Part shown: positions 20,575-30,900 of the stretch, piece after piece
How positions within the stretch are numbered: position 1 is the stretch's first letter
Layout: every line of letters begins with the position of its first letter
NCBI GenBank assembly: GCA_001766655.1
Contig: MJCC01000008.1
Coordinates: 606,099-670,098, forward strand
DNA from: Phytomonas francai
Lineage: Eukaryota > Euglenozoa > Kinetoplastea > Trypanosomatida > Trypanosomatidae
DNA: 64,000 bases
Direction: 5' to 3'
Made by a program: the position numbers and the translations under genes
The notes under the pieces: generated by a model
What the model saw: only the letters and a program-made list of their open reading frames with translations
Told to the model about the DNA's origin: nothing
Databases searched by the model: none

Positions 20575-23500
20575 CTAACTCGCGCGCAGGACGTTTCCGG
20601 CATGGTCGAGAACCACACCGTAGCTATTGATAAGATAGTCTGGGCTGGAAAGGTCAGTATGCCCTTCTGGAAGAGGTTTTGGCATCGAGGGCTTTAAGTC
20701 CTCCGGGCAGCGAGCCAAAAGGACATCCGATAACTCCCTCAGCGCTACCTTAAGGTTTGAGGGGATCGTGCGAAAGGAGGAATGCACAATGGTAACATTG
20801 CAAGTCGCGGTAATGATCTCACGATTGGGATTGGCCACCGCGATGTCGTTGAGGTTAATACGAGAATTGAGGTCCGTGCTCGTCAACTGGCGCGGAAGTT
20901 CCTGATAGTTGTTAAAAACTACCATCAACGGAATCTTATTATAGTAATCCGTGACGCTCTTTAAGTACCGGTAGGCGTCCCCAAAGGTATCTGAATTCAT
21001 GCAGTCCACCACAAAAACGAGAAAGTTCACCTCTTTCATGTTTTTGCGGTAGTACATCCAGTTTTCCCGGAAGCTCTCGCGCCCGCCAAGCTCGCGCAGC
21101 GAGAAGACCCACTCGTTAAACGAGACGATGTGTTGGAAAAGACCTATCGTCGCCACTGTTGGCAAGACCACCCCTCTCAGGCTGTTGATGATCAACGACT
21201 TTCCCACATTTTCCAGACCAAAGACGAACCCCGTTCGCCAAGCCCTCCTCGCCAAAAGAGCCTCGCGCGGGAGAAGGTAGTTCAGCGCGAGATCGCAAAT
21301 CGTGGGGAAGTTGTACTTTCGCTTTGTGTATTTCGTCGAAGGGGTCTCCTCGTCGTCGGCTCTAAAACTAAGGTTGTTGGCGTAGTTAGGGTCGAACATC
21401 CCAGCCCCGCTGAGGCTGTCGTTTGACTGTTTGACAGACGAGGGAAGCGTAGGGGGGTTGATGAAGCCTCTCGGCCGCACCATGGAGGAGGAAGCGCTTA
21501 AGAGATTGATGCTCGACACGTTTGAAGGCCTGTTGTCGGGCTTTCTTTTGGCAGTAGTTGCCGTATGGTGTGAACTGGCCATGTATTTGTAGTACACTGA
21601 TGAGCACACGGATTGGCACCCTGGATTCGGTTTCTCATCGGTGCGCAAGAGGAACAAAATATCCGTTTCGCTTTCCTCATATTCGCAAAAATCCTTCAAT
21701 ACAAACTCCGCTTTCTCCTCGCTCAGCAGCATATTCGTACTCCCGTCGACCGCATTGCAGTAGAGCTGCCGTAAACGATGAAGATTTACAACGAGGACGC
21801 GGACGAGGTCATGCTTCATAATACGCTTTTCCTTGAAGGCAGCGGAGAGCGAACGAATCGCCTGGAGGATGCGACTCGTGCCGATTTTCAGATTCACATG
21901 ATCCCCCTGTGAATCGTACACGGTGTTGATGACCCGCCGTAGGTCAAAGAGCCGAATCTCGGAGCTTCGCTCGTTTGCCACCACCTCGCCGTGGTTGAGC
22001 TCAGGGATCGGTTCATGCACGGTGAACGAATCCCCGCAGCCCTCGAACTCGTCCCCCTGTACGGAGAAAGGCTCCCTATGATGCAGAAGGTGATGCTCGG
22101 GGACGGAGAAATAGCCCGTGCACCACCCCCCGAGGTTCGCCGTGAGCGCACAAACCTCCACATTATGTAGCAAACGCAATGTCTCTAAATCTAAAACCTC
22201 CGCCCCCCCGGAGGATTTCTCTTGCGGGTGCGGTTGGCTTTTCTTTACGACCTCCAAAAGATCCGGCAAGACCTCGGCTTTCACGCATGTTAACGTGTCG
22301 ACGAGCGAGCCGTCAACGATTCTGGGCTCTTGAATTTTGAATCCTGTCTTACGCTCACTAAAGCTGGTAAAATTGACGCGAATTAACGATACGAACTGAC
22401 AGAAGACCTCGAATAAGCTGTTCCTTGGGTGACTTGCGGAGGTAGTCAAATTCTCGGTGGTCCCGCCAGAAGGGGCGTCCGGCGCGTGTTTGAGGACCCC
22501 TACCAGAGACCGAAGACGTGGGAGGTAGAACTTCGAGACCCCGTTCACGAGGGAGGGGAAATCCTTGAAAGCAACGTGGATGCCGACCTGCTTGAGGGCG
22601 TATAGAAGCTGACCCCATTCAATAACTACGCGGACACGCTTGTTGAAGATTTGGTTCATTTTTGATTGCAACATCATCACCTTCCGGTAAAGAAGATCAT
22701 GAAGGGCGACTTCGAAAAGTTGACTTCGGAGGGAAACGCGCATGGAGGAGTCTGGCAAGGAACTCGAAAAGACCCCTTGATATTTGCTTAGAAGAACAAG
22801 CACCGGGCGCAATCTCTGCCCATACTCCAGCGAGTGTTCAACATACAAAGGTGGGGGGTGACTGCACTCATGCACCATTTTCTCCTGCAACCCAATCGCC
22901 AAGCCGGTAATGTTTCTGGAAATAAGTCCGGCAGCGCAATTCAATAAGACTAGTTTTGGCAATTCAACTTCATTTTCACAGGTACTATTTCTGGGAAGCC
23001 CGGACTTTCGACTACGGCCGACGGCTTGTGTCGGGCCACCAGTAGCCTTTACATCCCAATGCGCCCCCATGTCCGAGCTGCGTCGGCGCTGCTTCAACAT
23101 CAAGGATGAACCAACAGGATTGAGCAAATCTAAAAATAACCCCGGTAGCTCAGCGGTGAACCCATCCCTTTCAAGTAACTCCACAACATCACTGAGGGCC
23201 TCCTTCACTTCATGGTAAATACCCTTGAAGAAGTCTAAATTTACAAAACTCCGCAAATACAGCTCAGCATTAACATTATTTTTGAAACTTAATCCCCACT
23301 TAAAAGTTAAACCTAGATTCTTTGTCTTGAGGGTATCTTGGATAGCCTGGCAGATATTCTGGCAGCCAGGAAGATTCGCAATCCAGCCCTCCACCAATGG
23401 ATTGCGAAAGACGTCGGATTGTAAAAGCTGCAGGACCTCCTCCGCGCTGGTCACCGTAAAGCTCACGTTGCCAGGGGCGTCGTAATGCATGACGACGTTC

Positions 23501-24177
23501 ATTGTCATGCTGCGTTCGGTAGGATCATATTGAGGGTCTCTCATGGATCGATCGCTATCCCGCGGGCAGGAATCGATAAAAAGCGTGTATTTCAGAGGCA
23601 CATCCGTATCCGCCCCGTAAGTGCGAACCACAACGGCAATATTTGCAATGACCGCGTCCACGGCCTCAAGAACGTACTGGAAGACCTTATCTGGAATATA
23701 CGTGATCAACTGCTTGGCCTCAACCTCAATCCGAACCTTTAGCTTTAAACTCATCTGACGGCACTGTCGATCGATCATGTAAAGGATACTCATGCGCCGA
23801 TTTGTCGTAGAGTACGCATCCGCTAATTTTGTAATGGCTGCGTACCACTCCTCACGTTCCTCAGAAGAGTTCATGCGAAACCGAATGTTACTATTTTTTC
23901 GGGTTTGCACAATCATCATGTAAAACCGATTTTGCTTATCCCGAGCGTAAACGACGTTTCGAATATCACAAGCACGCACCACGTGCTGCCACTTGTGCGC
24001 CTGATCATTTTTGTACACCTCAAGTTGATGCTGTGCAGCATTGACAACCCAAAACTTTTTTCTATACCTAGACAATCGGCTGCGGTTATGATCAAAAAGG
24101 CATCTCAGGGAACCCATAAGGTTCGCACCCGGCTGCGCGCAAGGTTCGGAATTCATCCTAGGGAAAAAATTAGACAT
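20575..24177 (-). CDS. PH-domain protein with C-terminal degenerate ARF-like GTPase domain, 1200 aa
   Basis: The start is placed at the first ATG, 24177 (protein begins MSNFFPRMNSE); the frame upstream of it has no ATG. Stop TAG. Residues about 30-120 form a PH domain (R-K-K-F-W-V-V, L-E-V-Y, then the terminal helix with E-E-R-E-E-W), a fold that binds phosphoinositides or proteins. A long middle region (about 130-950) is unrecognised, partly helical, with a Ser-rich segment near 850-900. From about 980 to 1150 the chain follows the ARF/ARL GTPase order. The P-loop GLENVGKS (987-994) and T-V-A-T-I-G (1007-1012) are kept. The switch-II D-x-G-G-Q is E-L-G-G-R (Gln to Arg at 1033), the guanine-specifying N-K-x-D is N-N-Y-Q (1089-1092), and the last motif reads A-T-C-N-V. 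It may therefore bind nucleotide weakly and is unlikely to hydrolyse GTP in the usual way. A membrane-trafficking scaffold role is an inference. Confidence 0.8.
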   Translation of the reverse strand: MSNFFPRMNSEPCAQPGANLMGSLRCLFDHNRSRLSRYRKKFWVVNAAQHQLEVYKNDQAHKWQHVVRACDIRNVVYARDKQNRFYMMIVQTRKNSNIRFRMNSSEEREEWYAAITKLADAYSTTNRRMSILYMIDRQCRQMSLKLKVRIEVEAKQLITYIPDKVFQYVLEAVDAVIANIAVVVRTYGADTDVPLKYTLFIDSCPRDSDRSMRDPQYDPTERSMTMNVVMHYDAPGNVSFTVTSAEEVLQLLQSDVFRNPLVEGWIANLPGCQNICQAIQDTLKTKNLGLTFKWGLSFKNNVNAELYLRSFVNLDFFKGIYHEVKEALSDVVELLERDGFTAELPGLFLDLLNPVGSSLMLKQRRRSSDMGAHWDVKATGGPTQAVGRSRKSGLPRNSTCENEVELPKLVLLNCAAGLISRNITGLAIGLQEKMVHECSHPPPLYVEHSLEYGQRLRPVLVLLSKYQGVFSSSLPDSSMRVSLRSQLFEVALHDLLYRKVMMLQSKMNQIFNKRVRVVIEWGQLLYALKQVGIHVAFKDFPSLVNGVSKFYLPRLRSLVGVLKHAPDAPSGGTTENLTTSASHPRNSLFEVFCQFVSLIRVNFTSFSERKTGFKIQEPRIVDGSLVDTLTCVKAEVLPDLLEVVKKSQPHPQEKSSGGAEVLDLETLRLLHNVEVCALTANLGGWCTGYFSVPEHHLLHHREPFSVQGDEFEGCGDSFTVHEPIPELNHGEVVANERSSEIRLFDLRRVINTVYDSQGDHVNLKIGTSRILQAIRSLSAAFKEKRIMKHDLVRVLVVNLHRLRQLYCNAVDGSTNMLLSEEKAEFVLKDFCEYEESETDILFLLRTDEKPNPGCQSVCSSVYYKYMASSHHTATTAKRKPDNRPSNVSSINLLSASSSMVRPRGFINPPTLPSSVKQSNDSLSGAGMFDPNYANNLSFRADDEETPSTKYTKRKYNFPTICDLALNYLLPREALLARRAWRTGFVFGLENVGKSLIINSLRGVVLPTVATIGLFQHIVSFNEWVFSLRELGGRESFRENWMYYRKNMKEVNFLVFVVDCMNSDTFGDAYRYLKSVTDYYNKIPLMVVFNNYQELPRQLTSTDLNSRINLNDIAVANPNREIITATCNVTIVHSSFRTIPSNLKVALRELSDVLLARCPEDLKPSMPKPLPEGHTDLSSPDYLINSYGVVLDHAGNVLRAS

Positions 24178-24750
24178 AGAAAAGAAAAGCACATGAAAAT
24201 TGAAGATGTTATCTAGGAAACATGCTCTGATACTTGGTTCGTGTCGAAAACTGGGCTAAGCATAAGCAAGTAATATACTATTGAACAATAAAAAGGTGAT
24301 TAAAAAAAAAGTAAATATTATCCTGATTTGGTTTGTATTGCTTTCTTTTGAATGTTGTTACTTATCGTGCTACTTCATGAGGAGTCAACGAAAAAATACG
24401 ATAGAAAAATAATGGAAAGAGGAAGAAACAACAATACCAGAAAAATAAATAGAAGACAAACACTGCATTACAAAATTGTAACTTTTGAGAGGGAAATAAA
24501 GCAAGCATACTGCATTACAACCTCCCCCCCCCCCCTCTTCTATTGGTGTATCAGCATGAATTCGAATCAGCTGAGACCTTATTTATGGAGTTTGATTGAT
24601 GCAAACCAATCTCATTGAAAAGTCACAGAATTTTCTTCTCTCTTTCTCCATTCCCTCTGCAGGACCAGATTACATGCAACCTCTTTACCATTCCGCCAGC
24701 TGTTTCATCCTTGGTTGACTGAATTCGTCTTTCCCTCTACAACTTAGCAT
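24178..24750. other. Intergenic spacer with poly(C) run
   Basis: AT-rich spacer of about 570 bases. Plus-strand purine-rich DNA at 24360-24500 would be a polypyrimidine region in the minus transcript upstream of 24177. No gene seen. Confidence 0.6.
24524..24535. repeat. Poly(C) run of 12, in the 3' flank of the CLF1 gene
   Basis: Twelve C on the plus strand, 215 bases beyond the stop codon of the minus-strand gene ending at 24751; a G12 tract in its transcript or the following spacer. Confidence 0.9.
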
Positions 24751-27264
24751 TTACTTGATAAATAGCCTTCTTCGCCGCTTTACCGGTACACTCACATGCT
24801 CCTTCACCACTGCCAGCGACCCCCCCTCCAAAGCCTCGAAGGCGCTCCACTCGTGCAGAAGCGGCGATAAAAGCAACTCCACCCACTTGTTGATAATCTC
24901 GCCGGCATCGAACCCAGTCAGGTTCGTAAACCCCAGTGTACACCGAAGAACCTCACGTTTTTTCGCGAGCATCGATTTAAAAAGATCCCGCACAAACAAA
25001 AGGGGAGAGTCACGGTGCGGTATTCGCTCGCTGGGAGCGTCATCCAAGTGTTTTCCCAACTTCCCCAACGACAACGAATTGCTACCCTCTTCAGAGAGCA
25101 AAAACCCCTTGACAGCGGAAACGGCATCTGACCAACGAGCTTGGGCAGGAGCTAAGGTATCGGGAAGGCTGGTCGGCGGCAGAACGAGCGCGACGACATT
25201 CCTCCCCATAGCGTCTGCACCAACCTCCACTTTATTATCTAAATTTTGCTGCTGCTCGTACTTACTTTTCCAGGTCACTGCCTCGTGAGTGTAGTCTGTC
25301 CACACGCTGTCGAGTAGTGTCAGGTAGATCTCATGAAGGTCACACTTTGCCCTGCGAAGTTGCTCATCAAGGACTCCCAGCTCTTTTGATGGAAGCAAGG
25401 GCTCCCCTTTAGGCTTTGTGTCGGCTTCAAGACGCTTAACTAGGCGCATCTGAAGGGCGATACGGTGAGCCCAGGTCCTATCCACTTTGCTCAGCAATGT
25501 GTACCGTTCGGCATAGGTTTTCGTCTTGGCAGCCTCTGCCGTGAGCATCTTAGCGCATGCGTTATAAAGGGCGTGAGATTTTGCCAGTTGCCCTTCCTTT
25601 TCCTCCATCTTAGCGAATCCAAACCACAGCTCCTCGTGGGTGGGAAAGGCACGTAAGGCATCCTGGTAGATATCCCGTACATGTCGAAGGTATTCCGAAT
25701 AGCTTCCAACGGCACCTCTTTCAAGGGCGTGCTGCTCCAGAGAAATGCTGGAGCTGAAAATGGACGAATCATTGCAAACGGATGCGGCCTCTTTGAGAAG
25801 CTGGCGCGCGCGATCGAACTCACCCTGCCGCTCCTCCATGGCAGCAGCCTCCAGCCACAGCCGCGTACAAGTGGCCTCTTTGAAAGGGAACTCTTTAATC
25901 CCCCTCATTAAGGCTTGACGTGCAGTTTTGACATCACCCTCCTCCTCTGCCCGTCGTGCGTATTCCATGATCAGAACCGCCCTTTGCTGCGCACGATCTG
26001 GCCGCGTTGCCGCGGTATGAAGAGCCCCTACCAGGCACTCCATGGCCCCCATGTTTGTCTTTGGTGTAGAAGTTGAAGCTGTTAGAGTGGAGGAAGTCGC
26101 TGGGATTAGGGAAACCGATCGAGAAGCCACGCCAGGACCCGCCCTCCCCCCCTCCTCTTCACGAAGCAACAAGTACAAACTTAAACGAGCGTCGATGTCC
26201 CCGGGATCTTCTTTCAGCCTCCTTTCGTAAAGCTGTTTGGCGGAAATACGGGATAGGGTCTCACAGTTCTCTCGATCACCGTGAAGTCGCTCAAAGGAGC
26301 TGTATGCGCTGAGGACAAGGTCCGCCAGGCTACCACTGGTCTCGCCCCGCTGGTCCTCGGAGCGGAGGTTGCGAAGAAGGGTCTGGTACATAAGCCGGGC
26401 CTCCGAGATCTGGGATTCCCCGACCATCACCTCCGCGAGAAACAAAGGCACGCGGCATTGGAGAGGGCCCCACAGAAGCTCATCCGGGAGGGCCTCAAGC
26501 GCAGTCTGGAGTATCCTGATCGCCCGTTTCCCGTCGCCAAAGACGTACCGCTCTACCTGGGCGAAGAGGATCCACGCCTCGGGACTGTTTTGAGCCTCAA
26601 CATAGCGACGTAGAACATCCCGGCATGCCTCGCGATGACCGCGCTGCGCTTCAAAGAGGGCGTAGTGCTCAAAGGCGCAGCTCGGAGGGCTTTCTCCAGA
26701 GATCCATCGACTAAACACATCCCGCACATTCCCATCCATGCCTACAGTCTGCTCAAGGATTAAATACTTAAGCCAGAGGTCTGTGCTAAGAGGTAGGATG
26801 CTTACGGCGCGGTTGTACACATCGCGCGCCTGCTGCACGAAGCCATTTGAGGCCTCTAGCTCGGCATAATCTCGCCAAAAAATCGGGTTATCCCCCTGTA
26901 CGCCGATAGCACGCTGCAGAATATCCCGCATCCGCTCAAAATCCTTCTGCTGTGCTTCCCAACGAGCATACTTGATCCAATTACCCAGAAAGGTGTAGCC
27001 ACGCTTAACCCTCTCTTCGAACTCTGCGCGAGTTTTCTGGCGGTACATGGCTAATTCTTCATTGCTGTAAATCGTGAGACGTGCCATGCTGCTGTTCCCA
27101 CCCCCTGGGGAGTAAAAACGCTGCATGTCCACCGCATCTTGGATAAGTTTCTCCGCAGTAATCTGCGTTTCCGCCTGGCGGGCATCGCGAAATACATTTC
27201 TGCGACGCATAGCCGAAGCGGCGGGGCCAAGCCGCTTTGCATCACTATTACGTTGCCGCTTCAT
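24751..27264 (-). CDS. CLF1: Crooked-neck-like splicing factor (CLF1/SYF3), HAT repeats, 837 aa
   Basis: The ATG at 27264 gives MKRQRNSDAK; the three codons before it start with GTG and are not used. Stop TAA. Residues 22-50 (N-V-F-R-D-A-R, I-T-A-E-K-L-I-Q-D-A) match the conserved N-terminus of Crooked-neck proteins. From about 80 a long row of HAT (half-a-TPR) repeats begins, with the signature W-I-K-Y-A-R-W-E at 95-102, then F-W-R-D-Y-A-E-L-E and L-W-L-K-Y-L-I-L-E at regular spacing of 34-36 residues, continuing to about 660. Length is close to human CRNKL1. CLF1/SYF3 is a scaffold of the Prp19/NineTeen complex in the spliceosome, acting in the nucleus; in kinetoplastids it would serve mainly trans-splicing. 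The C-terminus ends with a basic K-R-R-R-R stretch that may aid nuclear import. A Ser/Thr-rich insert sits near residues 375-400. Confidence 0.85.
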   Translation of the reverse strand: MKRQRNSDAKRLGPAASAMRRRNVFRDARQAETQITAEKLIQDAVDMQRFYSPGGGNSSMARLTIYSNEELAMYRQKTRAEFEERVKRGYTFLGNWIKYARWEAQQKDFERMRDILQRAIGVQGDNPIFWRDYAELEASNGFVQQARDVYNRAVSILPLSTDLWLKYLILEQTVGMDGNVRDVFSRWISGESPPSCAFEHYALFEAQRGHREACRDVLRRYVEAQNSPEAWILFAQVERYVFGDGKRAIRILQTALEALPDELLWGPLQCRVPLFLAEVMVGESQISEARLMYQTLLRNLRSEDQRGETSGSLADLVLSAYSSFERLHGDRENCETLSRISAKQLYERRLKEDPGDIDARLSLYLLLREEEGGRAGPGVASRSVSLIPATSSTLTASTSTPKTNMGAMECLVGALHTAATRPDRAQQRAVLIMEYARRAEEEGDVKTARQALMRGIKEFPFKEATCTRLWLEAAAMEERQGEFDRARQLLKEAASVCNDSSIFSSSISLEQHALERGAVGSYSEYLRHVRDIYQDALRAFPTHEELWFGFAKMEEKEGQLAKSHALYNACAKMLTAEAAKTKTYAERYTLLSKVDRTWAHRIALQMRLVKRLEADTKPKGEPLLPSKELGVLDEQLRRAKCDLHEIYLTLLDSVWTDYTHEAVTWKSKYEQQQNLDNKVEVGADAMGRNVVALVLPPTSLPDTLAPAQARWSDAVSAVKGFLLSEEGSNSLSLGKLGKHLDDAPSERIPHRDSPLLFVRDLFKSMLAKKREVLRCTLGFTNLTGFDAGEIINKWVELLLSPLLHEWSAFEALEGGSLAVVKEHVSVPVKRRRRLFIK

Positions 27265-27909
27265 TATTACCACGCGCTATTTTGGTGAGTATATTAGCGA
27301 ACGTTTAGGCTAAAAGCTGTCTGAGTACCCAAACAACGCAGGAAGAAATACTAGGATGCTTAGTAAAAATCTCTAGCACCCTTTCGCAGATGGTCTTAAA
27401 AATAATGATAATGGCTAGGCTAAGAGCAGAATCACTATAGAGTAATTTAAAGGGAAGAGCGACTGAAAGCAGAAAAAAGCTTCCCTTTCGCACTAGAACA
27501 AGAAAAGGCATGAAAAGAAAAAGTTGGGAAATTGGAAAAGTTTGAGTTACAAGACGATTAAGCGTAGAAACGGTTGTTTCGGAAATTTCCACAATCAGGG
27601 AAAACGGGAAAAGGTCATTGGTGTTTATGCACCTTTATCTATCTTTAAATCAATGATTTTCTGTGTAACATCGCTTAATAAGGTCCCCTTTACCTCCTCC
27701 ATAAAAAAAAAAATCTATTATGATTTGTAACAAAAAAAAGATTCCAAATATCGACCCTCAATCAACCCGTGAGCCCTTTAGTTCATCAATTTCTCGACTA
27801 TACACGTTCACTCTAAAAGAGATCTTTGCGAGCCCTGTCAGAAGGGGCATAGTAAGAGCATCTGAGAACAACAACTCTTCATAAAAATAGTGGAAATAGG
27901 CCTTTTGCC
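27265..27909. other. Intergenic spacer
   Basis: About 645 bases, purine-rich on the plus strand near 27470-27540. A 95-codon minus-strand frame (27305-27592) is hydrophobic and lies where a trans-splicing tract is expected, so it is not called. No gene supported. Confidence 0.55.
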
Positions 27910-30900
27910 TCAACAGGCTATGCTAGCCAATAGCTCACGCACGACCTCATCCACTTTGGTAATCTCCAGATGCCGCATTACATCGGGCTGCTGAAGAAGT
28001 TCTTTGCCGTAGCGAACTAGAGGATCCAGCACACCAGCCGTGAGTATCATGACATTATGATTAACTTTGTCATCCTCTCCGACAACTTTATTGGACACTC
28101 CGTTCGTGATACGGTGTTGTACAAATTGACTAGATTTTTCCGACGTTTGAAGAAAGTCAATCGCAATGCGTGCAGCGTCAATCCATGGAAGTGATGCCTG
28201 TGCCCTGGAAAAGGTATTCACTGAGGAATTCTCTTCATCGCTCTCCTTATAGGATTCCTCATCCACACGCCGCTGATAGATGTTAAAGACTTCCATAAGA
28301 GTGGTAATAGCAGAGTAAGGATCTGCAGCCCTGTGAGCATCACGCAGCTCAGGTAGTGTCTTGGTGTAGCTCAGAGTCAACGCTGTCCGTACAACCCTGC
28401 GATAGCCCATAAACTGATTCTCCAGCGACGACTGCTCTGCGCAGTAGTCTATGAGATCGGACCATTCAGAAAGCACCTCATCACGCACGTCACAATCGAG
28501 ATGGGTCTCCTGCACGAGGTGGACAGCCCACGCCTCGAGTACGCCGCACGCGTCTGCTTCAGCAAGCGTGGCGAAGCGGTACGCCTCCGGCCACAGCCTG
28601 GCCTCCACCAGCGCGGCTGTCAGACGCTTGACGGCGAGCTCAAAGTCCGCCTGCGGGGCGCCGTCGATCCAGAGGTCCGTGCAGTCGAGCGAGTGGCCCC
28701 GCCGCCACAGCCTCCGCTCGCAGTGCGCCTGGTAGACACGCCGGCGCAGCCACGGCAGGTCCGACGGGCCGAGCAACCGTCGCGTGTACGGGGCTGCGGC
28801 CGCGGCCGGCATCCCAGGAATTGTGACGGGGCCCGCCCCAAGGCCTGACGTAGGGCCTGTCAAAGGGCCGGCGAAGGGGGGGCGCGGGCCCAGGCTGGCC
28901 TCCCGCCCTCCCCCAAAGGCCTGGGGCCCCGACGTGGGAGAGGGGCTGTCGGCGACGGCGAGCGGGGAGATCAACTCCACGGCGTGGACGGCCATCGACG
29001 CGAGCTCGTCGACGGAGAGGGATGACTCGGCGGTGCGGTGTAAGGGGGAGCAGCGGTGCAGCGACGCGAGGTCAGACATCACGCGCCCGCACTGCGCGTA
29101 GGCGTGGCGGTGCATGAGGTAGCGGTAGAGCCCTAGGATGGCCCGGCGACGTAGGGCCGCCGTGGAATTCTTCGTTGGAATTCGTGCGATGTAATTGTAC
29201 CACTTGCCTACCAGTACTTCATCCAAGCGTACGGTCGTGTTACTAACTCCAAGAAGCGCCTCCATGTGCTGTTCAGAGGTGCACGCACACTCGATGATGC
29301 TATCCATAATAATGTACGAAGACTCAAGGTAGCGGTCCAAGATGCCAAGTTTTTCAGAAAGATTAAAGGCATCCTCTAAATCGTGGAAACTGCCACCAAA
29401 ATCAAAGTCTGTGAGACTGGCATACGAAAGGCACAGTAACGTCTCAATCCTCAGCTCTTCCAAAGCGAACTGAAGAGACGGGACGGTTGGGGAGGTTGTG
29501 AATACAGACCCCTGAGCGTTCGCAACTCTACTCGGCTCGGAAGACTCCTTGCAATCTTCTTCGTTACCCTCCCCTGCGCATGTGTTGTGTGTAGTAGCAT
29601 GATCTGGTAGAGAGCTCTGGGGATGCTGCTGCGGTGAACCCGCAAGCACGCGTTGGAGGACGAAAAGAAGCTCAACAAAGTAGTATCTATGGGCTATCGT
29701 CGGGGAAACGTGCATCACCAGTGAGCTTGTCGGGACGAGTCGACGGAGAACGCCGATGGCATACAATTTAATAGCTAGGCCGGGATCCTTGTGTATCCAA
29801 CACCTTAGCTCCTCACGTTGCTGGGGTGAGGATAGCAGCTTATGGAATGCGCTGTTATGGCCCTCGTCAGACAACAGAAACTCATGGTCCAGAAGAACAT
29901 TCGCAAGGTCGACGCCGTCGCTAAACACGCTTAGGCTTCGACATACCGTCTGGCACATGGAGAGCTGCTGGATGCTGCTGGAGGTTCGCCCCGCATCGAG
30001 GTCGTGTAGGAGGGTGTAGTGCTGGAGAATGGGGTTCCAGCGCCGAAGCTGGGCCGCCCACGCCGCCGAGGCCTTGAGCAGGCGCGTGCCGCCCGCTTGC
30101 CGAAGCCGCGCGGCGATCCGCATCACGAAGCGGGACGACTCCACGTCGTTTACCGCACTGGTCACGAGGTCGTAGGGAAAGGGGTACAAAAAGACCTGGA
30201 GGATCTGCCCAACAATGTCGTCCGTGTTCTTAACGGTGGCAACATCGACGAGGCCAACCAGCTCCGGGCCCGCAACACAGACGACGTGGTGCGCGGAGGC
30301 CAGGAACGCGATGGCGCGCGTCAGTTCCGAGGTCGCAGCGCCTTCGAGGCCCCACCCACTTGACCCCGCCCACCCGACAAACGTTACCGCCAAAAAGGCG
30401 ATGCGGTTGAGCAGCTCCCGCAGCACCGCATGCAGGATATAGCGCCGACTGTAGCTGAAGAAGAAGATGCCACAGGTGGTGAGGACACTCGGCAGGGACA
30501 CCTCCGACGAGATGCCGGGGAGAGAAAACTGGAGCTCCGCCCTCATCGCCTCACGGATGGCAATCCGTACGGCCGCCTCGGAAACCTTGCCAGACGGTAC
30601 ATAACCCACCAGGGCCGCGTCACTTAGCAACCGAGGTAGAGATGGCAGGCGGCCTGAGAGGGGCAACTTGAAGGCCTCGCTAAGGATATCCATTAAATCC
30701 TCGGCCCCGCGTGTGGTGAAGTTTAGGATGTCCAAACCCTCCCAAAAAGTAGTGCAAGAAGGCAACCGATGGAGAACAGAGGTGGTTTTACTGTCCAGGT
30801 CTGCTACAGAAACAAGACATAAAGTCCTGGGCGGTAAAATATGATCAGCCGAGCCTGAAGCCCCATCCTCGACAGCAACCTCAGTGGCTGCATCAATATC

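Noticed and set aside
27305..27592. 95-codon hydrophobic minus-strand frame upstream of CLF1
   Set aside because: Lies in the expected trans-splicing region, where T/C-rich sequence gives Leu/Ser/Phe-rich translations.
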